From Polaromonas sp. (GTDB lineage Bacteria; Pseudomonadota; Gammaproteobacteria; Burkholderiales; Burkholderiaceae_C), in assembly GCA_023259235.1 (NCBI GenBank), contig JAHFQQ010000079.1, forward strand, positions 1,378 through 13,104: a DNA stretch of 11,727 nt, read 5' to 3'. Below, one piece after another: positions 6,902-11,727 of this stretch. Position numbers and translations under genes: made by a program. The stretch's first letter is position 1. Each line of letters begins with the position of its first letter. The notes under the pieces were generated by a model, which saw nothing but the letters and a program-made list of their open reading frames with translations, was not told where the DNA came from and searched no databases.

Positions 6902-7304
6902 CTTCAAAACTCCTTGAGATATCGACTGAATAAATCCAGGCCAGGCCTGACGCGAAAGGGTGCTTGACAAGCACTCGCGGGCCAGCGCTTTGTCGTTGCG
7001 CGCTGACCAGCACTCACCATACCGCCGCCATTTTTCTGGCCTGTAGGCCAGCTCCTGCAAGCCGTGTCGGAATGCCCCGCATCGCCGTTCGACTGAACAA
7101 TGAACCGGCTGCTATTGCGAGCGCAGCGTGGCAATCCATGCAGCGCCGCCGTAGCCACTTTGGCAACGGTTTGCCTTTTTATTGGCGGATTGGAGAACCT
7201 TGTCACTACTTTTCAGCAAGGAAGGCTGGCCTTGCAAGCCATTCAGCGGCATGATGGTTGTTACCAGGTGTTGATAAATGTATTGAGAGGTTGGTGACTT
7301 CCGG
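6902..7304. other. 403-base gene-free region between the CsbD-like gene and the NERD-helicase
   Basis: No reading frame here has recognisable protein motifs. It must hold divergent promoters for the CsbD-like gene (leftwards, with its AAGGAG at 6910-6915) and the NERD-helicase (rightwards, starting at 7305). The only structured element I recognise is a dispersed-repeat fragment at 7112-7140. The segment marks the change from GC-rich ordinary genes to the IS-bearing accessory part of the window. Confidence 0.6.
7112..7140. repeat. Dispersed repeat fragment ('ATTGCGAGCGCAGCG...GCAATCC' type)
   Basis: The stretch ATTGCGAGCGCAGCG followed by TGGCAATCCATG matches, from memory, a short multicopy intergenic repeat in many proteobacteria, usually written with a GTCATTGCGAG core and ending GCAATCC. 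ATTGC and GCAAT at its ends pair as a 5-base stem around 12 bases. It lies 165 bases upstream of the NERD-helicase start. Confidence 0.55.
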
Positions 7305-9110
7305 ATGGCGACTCTTATTCCTGCAATCGGTAGCTGCGCGTCGCGCATGACATCCGGCGAACGCCGACTGGCCGAACGGCTGGAGCAAAAACTCGACGAC
7401 TACCTGCTCTGGTACGACGTGCCGGTAGGGCCCAAGCAGTCGCACCCCGATTTTGTGGTGATGCATCCGCGGCGCGGCCTGCTGGTGCTGGAGGTCAAAG
7501 ACTGGCGGCTCAGCACGATTCAAACCGCCGACAGGCTGAATTGGGAAATCATTCCCGACGGCATTCCCAAAAGCGTCCCCAACCCCCTTGAGCAGGCGCG
7601 GCAATACGCGCACCAGGTCGTCGACGCGTTGCAGCGCGACAAACAACTGGTCGAGCCCGACGGCAAGTACCAGGGCAAGCTGGCTTTTCCGTGGAGCTAT
7701 GGCGTGGTGTTCAGCAACATCACGCGCAAGCAGTTTGACACCGCCGAACTGCACCACGCGATTGAGCCGAACCGCGTGATCTGCCAGGACGAAATGCTGG
7801 AGTCCGTGGGTGCCGAAGACTTTCAAAGTCGGCTGTGGGGCATGTTCCCCTACATGATGGGCGGCGTCATGTCGCTGCCGCAGCTTGACCGCGTGCGCTG
7901 GATCATGTTCCCCGAAGTGCGCGTGCAAACGCAGGGCGCGCTGTTTGACGACAGCGACCTGGATGCCGAGCTGCCCGGCATCATGCGTGTGATGGACCTG
8001 CAGCAGGAGCAACTGGCGCGCAGCCTGGGCGACGGCCACCGCGTGATCCACGGCGTGGCCGGCTCGGGCAAGACCATGATCCTCGGCTACCGCGCCGAGT
8101 ACCTGGCCAAGGCCAATACGGCAGGATCCAAACCCATTCTGGTGCTCTGCTACAACGAGCCGCTGGCTGTTAAGCTGGCAAGCAGCATGGAAGCCAAAGG
8201 CCTGGCGGCACAAGTGCATGTACCGCACTTTCACAAATGGTGCCGCGACCAACTGGTAGCCTTTGGACAAACCCTGCCGGGGCAGATAGGGCGCGATCAA
8301 TACGTTGCAGAGCTTGTTCAGCGTGTCATCCATGGCGTGGACCGCAAGCAAATCCCCAGCGGCCAATACCAGGCGGTGCTGATCGACGAAGGCCATGACT
8401 TTGCACCCGAGTGGCTCAAACTGGTGACGCAAATGGTGGACCCCACGACCAACAGTCTGTTGCTGCTGTATGACGACGCGCAGAGCATTTATGAGCGTGC
8501 ACGCAGCAAACAGTTCAGCTTCAAGAGCGTGGGCATTCAGGCGCAGGGCCGCACCACGATTCTGAAAATCAACTATAGAAATACCAAGCAGATTCTGCAA
8601 ACCGCCAGCCTGATTGCGGCCGACCTGCTCACAGGCGAAGATAAAGATGACGACGGCATTCCGCTGCTCAAGCCCATCAGCTGCGGGCGCGAAGGGCAAG
8701 CGCCCATCATCATCAAATTACCCAGCCTGCGCGAAGAAGCATTCGCCATCGCCGACCAACTGAGCCACGCGCACAAGGAGGGCCACGCCTGGGGCGACAT
8801 GGCCATCCTGTGCGCCGACTGGAAGACCATGGACCTGTGCGCCGATGCCCTGCACCAGCGCAAGCTGCCGTTCAACGTGCGCAAGCGCACCGGCGAATAC
8901 AACCCTGCCGCCGACGCCATCGAGATCATGACCATGAAGGTCAGCAAGGGACTGGAGTTCCCTGTGGTGGCGCTGCCCGGCGTGGGGCACATGCCTGCGA
9001 AGGGCGAAGACGAGCAGGAGGCCGCAAGGGTGTTTTATGTGGCGGCGACGCGGGCGACGGAGAGGTTGGTGATTGGGGTGGGTGGGGATGGAAATTTTGC
9101 AAAAAACTAA
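7305..9110 (+). CDS. NERD-domain nuclease fused to a superfamily 1 (UvrD/PcrA-like) helicase
   Basis: A complete 601-residue DNA-processing protein. The N-terminal NERD domain (about 1-170) is of restriction-endonuclease type: PDF at 48-50 and LEVKDW at 62-67 give the D49 ... E63-x-K65 catalytic pattern, and a conserved NPLEQA lies at 93-98. The helicase follows: a Q-like segment near 231-242, Walker A GVAGSGKT (250-257), Walker B LIDEGHDF (359-366), DDAQSIY (400-406), INYRNT (432-437), MTMKVSKGLEF (552-562) and VFYVAATRATERL (576-588). All motifs look active, and the N-terminus (MATLIPAIGSCASRMTSGER) is typical of the family, which supports ATG 7305 over M15. Such fusions occur as isolated genes and in phage-defence islands; the role is probably nucleic-acid degradation or repair. 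The stop codon coincides with the IS target duplication and the protein is not truncated. GC is lower than in the genes at 2.3-6.6 kb. Confidence 0.93.
   Translation: MATLIPAIGSCASRMTSGERRLAERLEQKLDDYLLWYDVPVGPKQSHPDFVVMHPRRGLLVLEVKDWRLSTIQTADRLNWEIIPDGIPKSVPNPLEQARQYAHQVVDALQRDKQLVEPDGKYQGKLAFPWSYGVVFSNITRKQFDTAELHHAIEPNRVICQDEMLESVGAEDFQSRLWGMFPYMMGGVMSLPQLDRVRWIMFPEVRVQTQGALFDDSDLDAELPGIMRVMDLQQEQLARSLGDGHRVIHGVAGSGKTMILGYRAEYLAKANTAGSKPILVLCYNEPLAVKLASSMEAKGLAAQVHVPHFHKWCRDQLVAFGQTLPGQIGRDQYVAELVQRVIHGVDRKQIPSGQYQAVLIDEGHDFAPEWLKLVTQMVDPTTNSLLLLYDDAQSIYERARSKQFSFKSVGIQAQGRTTILKINYRNTKQILQTASLIAADLLTGEDKDDDGIPLLKPISCGREGQAPIIIKLPSLREEAFAIADQLSHAHKEGHAWGDMAILCADWKTMDLCADALHQRKLPFNVRKRTGEYNPAADAIEIMTMKVSKGLEFPVVALPGVGHMPAKGEDEQEAARVFYVAATRATERLVIGVGGDGNFAKN
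9108..9110. repeat. Left target-site duplication (TAA) of the insertion sequence
   Basis: TAA here is repeated at 10036-10038 immediately outside the right end, as expected for 2-4-base duplications of IS5-family elements. It is also the stop codon of the NERD-helicase. Reading the element one base shorter on the left makes the duplication TAAG (9108-9111 and 10036-10039). Confidence 0.65.
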
Positions 9111-9128
9111 GAACTTATCCGTAAATAA
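9111..9128. repeat. Left terminal inverted repeat of the IS
   Basis: Matches the right end (10018-10035, reversed) at 16 of 18 positions; the two mismatches are at positions 1 and 4. The transposase stop codon (9115-9117, minus strand) is inside it. Confidence 0.85.
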
Positions 9129-9594
9129 TATTTACGTTCAACTTGATCTTTCTGAATGCCATGATTGACGCGGCCAAGTGGTTGAGAGCCAGAAAGCTGC
9201 GGTTAAGTTTTTCGTACCGCACCAGCAACTTTCGGAACCGGTTGAACCAGCTATGCGCCACTTCGACAACCCATCGTCTGACCTTCTTCTCAGGGTCACG
9301 TTTGAGCTCATCGGCTTCTTGTCCGCGCCCCTTGACGTGAGCAATGTAATCATGCTGCGCAATGACTCTCAAGGCAGGTGCCCCAGTGTAGCCCGCGTCG
9401 GCACACAAATGTTTGTGACGCCTGACGGGCGGACTGGGGCGCTCGACTACGATGGCATCGAGCACTGCCTGCAGTTGCGAGACATCATGCCGATTGGCTC
9501 CGGTCACGACGAGCGACAACGGGACGCCACGACCGTCCACCAGCAAATGGCGCTTGCTGCCATTTTTTTCCCCGATCCGTTGGATTCGCTCCAA
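9115..9594 (-). CDS. IS5-family transposase, C-terminal part (orfB, frameshift product)
   Basis: This frame holds the second and third catalytic residues of the DDE transposase: LCADAGYTG (D at residue 66 of the 159-residue frame) and RRWVVEVAHSWFNRFRKLLVRYE (E at 111), the usual IS5-type signature. KRHLLVDGRGVPLSLVVTGANRHD is the classic central block. No ATG opens this frame; the first usable codon is a TTG at 9594, and the frame overlaps orfA. Skipping one base at the A7 run (9563-9569) joins orfA to orfB as ...TDRGKNGSKRHLLVDG, matching the uninterrupted family sequence. A full 285-residue transposase therefore requires frameshifting or transcript slippage, or this copy carries a one-base inactivating insertion. 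Confidence 0.85.
   Translation of the reverse strand: MERIQRIGEKNGSKRHLLVDGRGVPLSLVVTGANRHDVSQLQAVLDAIVVERPSPPVRRHKHLCADAGYTGAPALRVIAQHDYIAHVKGRGQEADELKRDPEKKVRRWVVEVAHSWFNRFRKLLVRYEKLNRSFLALNHLAASIMAFRKIKLNVNIIYG
9120..9136. repeat. Short palindrome in the left end of the IS
   Basis: CGTAAATA and TATTTACG are perfect 8-base complementary arms around a single A. It overlaps the inner half of the left inverted repeat and the last codons of orfB. It may help insulate transposase transcription or be recognised by the transposase; the right end lacks an equivalent. Confidence 0.5.
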
Positions 9595-9973
9595 CGCTTT
9601 GCTGTGCCAGAGGCGCCTTCATCATTGCTCCGTCAATGCTTTGCCATCGCCAGGCGATGGCTTCAAACTCGTCGTATTCGGCAAGTCCCGACTTCCACAG
9701 GGCTTCAAAGACACCGGCTTTCTCCCACTCCAGGAAACGGGCGTGTATCGCACTGGCACTACCGTAACGCTCGGTGGGTAGCGCTTTCCATTGGCAGCCG
9801 GTTCGCAGAACGTAGACGATGCCTTCAAACACCAGACGCGGGTCTTTGGGCTTGCGCCCACCACCGGCCTTTCGTGCGTAGGTTTGATCTGCAACCCTTT
9901 GGCGTATCGGAATCAGTGGCTCAACACGACTCCAAAATTCATCAGTAACTTCCCATGCTTTCGCTTTTGTCAT
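9485..9973 (-). CDS. IS5-family transposase, N-terminal part (orfA)
   Basis: A 162-residue frame carrying the N-terminal IS5-type (DUF4096-like) region: WEVTDEFWSRVEPLIP, GGGRKPKDPRLVFEGIVYVLRTGCQWKALP and a first catalytic aspartate in QSIDGAMMKAPL (D114). The ATG at 9973 is chosen because GGAGG (9982-9978) precedes it by four bases; an in-frame ATG at 9994 lacks such a site. After GANPTDRGKK the frame leaves the family sequence (WQQAPFAG...) and runs on to a stop at 9485, so the last residues are out-of-frame translation of orfB DNA. On its own it lacks two of the three catalytic residues and cannot transpose, though such short forms can act as inhibitors in other IS families. Confidence 0.87.
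   Translation of the reverse strand: MTKAKAWEVTDEFWSRVEPLIPIRQRVADQTYARKAGGGRKPKDPRLVFEGIVYVLRTGCQWKALPTERYGSASAIHARFLEWEKAGVFEALWKSGLAEYDEFEAIAWRWQSIDGAMMKAPLAQQSVGANPTDRGKKWQQAPFAGGRSWRPVVARRDRSQSA
9563..9573 (-). other. Putative frameshift or slippage site in the transposase
   Basis: On the minus strand the sequence reads GGGG then AAAAAAA then TGG. The orfB frame is one base downstream of orfA (start offset 400, remainder 1 modulo 3). A +1 shift, loss of one A by polymerase slippage, or a -2 shift here yields the family sequence DRGKNGSKRH. A simple -1 slip would not reach orfB. Confidence 0.7.
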
Positions 9974-10017
9974 CTCGCCTCCATACGCATTCATTACGCA
10001 TGGAAAGTTATTATCAT

Positions 10018-10035
10018 TTATTTACGGATAAATTT
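10018..10035. repeat. Right terminal inverted repeat of the IS
   Basis: The complement reads AAATTTATCCGTAAATAA, pairing with the left end at 16 of 18 positions. It lies upstream of the transposase gene, whose promoter is expected between here and 9973. Confidence 0.85.
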
Positions 10036-10038
10036 TAA
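10036..10038. repeat. Right target-site duplication (TAA) of the insertion sequence
   Basis: Second copy of the TAA found at 9108-9110. The next base, G at 10039, also matches G at 9111. Joining 9107 to 10036 reconstructs the presumed pre-insertion sequence. Confidence 0.65.
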
Positions 10039-10104
10039 GTCTGTGAGTGGATATTCACCCATTTACAACTACGAAGTGCGGCAGGAACACGTGAAGGTAT
10101 CTCA

Positions 10105-11727
10105 ATGCTATTGACGGAAAATCAACTTGATACATGGGTTAGAGGACATGCGCGTGAGGCGCAGGGTGTGACTGTCGAGCTTGTATGGCGACTGGTTGCA
10201 GCATCTTCCCCAAGACCGAAAGAGCGCCGATTTCCACTGGGTGACAGCATCGGCCAACACGGCCCTGATGGTGTATTAGATGTGGACTACCCATTCGACC
10301 CTTTCGTACCTGAAGGTCGCTCATTCTGGGAAATAGGGACTGGGGAAAAGCCTGGGGAAAAGGCAACGGAGGACTACGACGGCCTTGTTTCGGGAATACC
10401 TGCAGATGAAAGAGTCCAATCAACATTTGTGTTTGTCACCCCAGTTTCAGGCAGACGTAACTTTCCACATACGTGGAAAGATGACGCTCAAGCGACTTGG
10501 CTGAGAAACCGCAAAAGCACCGGTGATTGGCTGGACGTGCGCGTCATCGACGGGACTAAGTTGGTCGACTGGCTGCGCCAGTTTCGGCCTGTGGAAATGT
10601 GGCTCGCGAATATCATTCGTGGCCTTTCAGCAGAGCATGTTGAAACACCAGAGCAACGATGGAGCCTGCTTCGAGGGTACGGCGAGCCGCCTTCGCTTGC
10701 GCCGGCTTTGTTCCTAGCGAATCGCGACGAAGCGCACGCCAGGATCAAAGAAGTTTTTTCCGGCACAAGCATTCAACTCAAGCTAGATACTCACTTTCCG
10801 GGTCAAGTCGCTGATTTTGTTTCCGCCGCTTTGCAAGACCTCGACGAAGTAAGCCGAGTGGATGCTGCAGGACGCTGCTTGATCATCTCAAGCACGGAAG
10901 CATGGAATGAAATGGTTGTGCAACCGGAAAAGCTCATACTCATTGCAGATGCCGCGCTTGACTTGAGTGGTGACGCAGGAACCAAGCTCATTCAAAAAGC
11001 TCGGCGGGCAAATCATGCCGTAGTGTTTGGTGGCCCGACAGGTGGGATCCCGGACCAAACCAGCGTCGCGTTATTGGCCCCGCGAAGCCACCATGTCAAA
11101 GAAGCCTTGGAGAAGTGTGGCTACGGTGAGGAGCGTGCCAGAACTTTGGCCCAGAAAAGCGGCGGCAACCTTGGCACTCTGCTGAGGTGTCTTCAAAATT
11201 TGTCATTGATGCCCGAATGGGCAGAAGACACAGCGGCAGCCGAACTAGCGATTGCAGTAATTCTTGGATCGTGGGCGGACAGCTCCGATGCGGACCGCAT
11301 CGTTGTGGAGGGGCTATCGGGAAACGGATACGGGGAGTGGATTGGGAAGATGCGTGAAATCACCCATCGCCCGGGCACTCCCCTTACTCAACGTGAAGGC
11401 AGTTGGAAGTTCGTCTCCCGCTATGAGGGATGGCACACGCTTGGGTCTAGGCTTTTCGACGATCATCTTGAGAGGTTGCAAACGGCCATCAGTGTCGTGT
11501 TGACAGAAAGAGATCCACAATTTGATCTGCCAACTGACGAGCGATATGTATCGCGAATCCACGGGAAGGTGATGATGCATTCACGTACCTTACGAAATGG
11601 CCTCGCTGAAACATTAGCTCTTCTGGGTAGCTTTCCTAGTGCGCTAAGTTCATGCTCTGTTGGCAAAGCCGAGATCACCGCTGCTCTCACTGTCCGCGCT
11701 GTCCTGTCAGGTGCCGACTGGGAGCGA
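10105..11727 (+). CDS. Large protein of unrecognised family, incomplete at window end: possible PD-(D/E)xK-like N-terminus plus degenerate P-loop NTPase-like region
   Basis: The frame is open from 10039 to the window end; ATG 10105 is the first start and follows GAAGG at 10093-10097. The 541 visible residues carry no stop, so the gene continues outside. Residues 1-110 have a mixed layout with VELVWRL, GPDGVLDVDYPF (D55, G56) and a striking FWEIGTGEKPGEKATEDYD (74-92), ending in STFVFVTP; D55, E76 and K82/K86 could be a PD-(D/E)xK-type site. WLDVRVIDGTKLVDWL (142-157) follows. From about 210 to 375 it resembles a STAND/AAA-type ATPase with no Walker A visible: strand-helix units, a Walker-B-like LILIAD (277-282), AVVFGGP, then a winged-helix-like EALEKCGYGEERARTLAQKS with GGNLGTLLRCL. 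It is visibly poorer in GC (30 of 60 at 10861-10920, against 47 of 60 at 3301-3360), suggesting transfer. A defence or DNA-related role is inference only. Confidence 0.8.
   Translation, partial: MLLTENQLDTWVRGHAREAQGVTVELVWRLVAASSPRPKERRFPLGDSIGQHGPDGVLDVDYPFDPFVPEGRSFWEIGTGEKPGEKATEDYDGLVSGIPADERVQSTFVFVTPVSGRRNFPHTWKDDAQATWLRNRKSTGDWLDVRVIDGTKLVDWLRQFRPVEMWLANIIRGLSAEHVETPEQRWSLLRGYGEPPSLAPALFLANRDEAHARIKEVFSGTSIQLKLDTHFPGQVADFVSAALQDLDEVSRVDAAGRCLIISSTEAWNEMVVQPEKLILIADAALDLSGDAGTKLIQKARRANHAVVFGGPTGGIPDQTSVALLAPRSHHVKEALEKCGYGEERARTLAQKSGGNLGTLLRCLQNLSLMPEWAEDTAAAELAIAVILGSWADSSDADRIVVEGLSGNGYGEWIGKMREITHRPGTPLTQREGSWKFVSRYEGWHTLGSRLFDDHLERLQTAISVVLTERDPQFDLPTDERYVSRIHGKVMMHSRTLRNGLAETLALLGSFPSALSSCSVGKAEITAALTVRAVLSGADWER

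Larger units (their letters stand above)
9111..10035 (-). mobile_element. IS5-family insertion sequence (IS427-like group), about 925 bases
   Basis: Terminal inverted repeats GAACTTATCCGTAAATAA (9111-9128) and the complement of 10018-10035 match in 16 of 18 bases. A TAA duplication flanks both ends. A two-frame DDE transposase on the minus strand fills the interior, its stop codon lying inside the left repeat. Size, repeat length, short target duplication and split orfA/orfB organisation all fit the IS427-type subgroup of IS5. The element looks structurally complete, so it may be recent and still mobile if the frameshift product is made. It separates two co-oriented large genes. Confidence 0.88.

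Noticed and set aside
6618..7013. 131-codon minus-strand frame covering the CsbD-like gene
   Set aside because: It is the CsbD DNA read in the wrong frame; the true frame has the CsbD pattern and AAGGAG upstream.
7206..8699. 497-codon open frame on the minus strand opposite the NERD-helicase
   Set aside because: It is His/Gln/Val-rich with no domains, while the plus strand carries every NERD and helicase motif in order.
7305..9110. NERD-helicase truncated by the IS
   Set aside because: The C-terminus extends past helicase motif VI in the usual way, and the stop codon is the target duplication itself, so the ancestral gene ended at the same codon.
9178..9948. 256-codon plus-strand frame through the IS
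   Set aside because: It is antisense to the DDE transposase and has no recognisable motifs.
1..11727. CRISPR array, tRNA or rRNA genes, prophage genes
   Set aside because: No regularly spaced direct repeats, no cloverleaf or rRNA-like sequence and no phage structural or integrase motifs were seen on either strand by reading.

Overview
The window looks like a chromosomal segment of a betaproteobacterium, most likely a Comamonadaceae-type organism (Polaromonas, Rhodoferax or Acidovorax relatives). This is inferred from the high GC of most genes, an orphan periplasmic amino-acid-type binding protein, and two fragments resembling short dispersed repeats common in such genomes. No rRNA or tRNA gene was seen, so the assignment is soft.

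Layout. Bases 1-6901 are ordinary, dense, GC-rich housekeeping/accessory sequence. They hold an orphan ABC-type substrate-binding protein (155-1429, +), a small exported protein of unknown function (1549-2103, -), a fused CYTH-CHAD protein (2372-3928, +) whose 3' end overlaps a convergent two-CBS-domain protein (3909-4349, -), a SAM methyltransferase and an MFS transporter joined by an ATGA overlap (4685-5320 and 5317-6603, +), and a 59-residue CsbD-like stress protein (6722-6901, -). A 403-base gene-free stretch (6902-7304) follows and carries one dispersed-repeat fragment.

From 7305 the character changes. A complete NERD-nuclease / superfamily 1 helicase fusion (7305-9110, +) is followed by a compact IS5-family insertion sequence (9111-10035) with its transposase on the minus strand in two frames. 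Beyond it a long, lower-GC reading frame (10105 to the window end, +, at least 541 residues, no stop) has a possible PD-(D/E)xK-like N-terminus followed by what looks like a P-loop-type ATPase region without a recognisable Walker A.

How the parts fit. The IS inserted at the TAA stop codon of the NERD-helicase and duplicated it, so that gene is intact. Removing the IS and one TAA copy puts the two large genes in the same direction, 66 bases apart and in the same frame. This suggests a former two-gene operon encoding a nuclease-helicase and a large nuclease/NTPase-like protein, an architecture reminiscent of anti-phage defence. That role is inference from domain content and context only; nothing in the window proves defence function.
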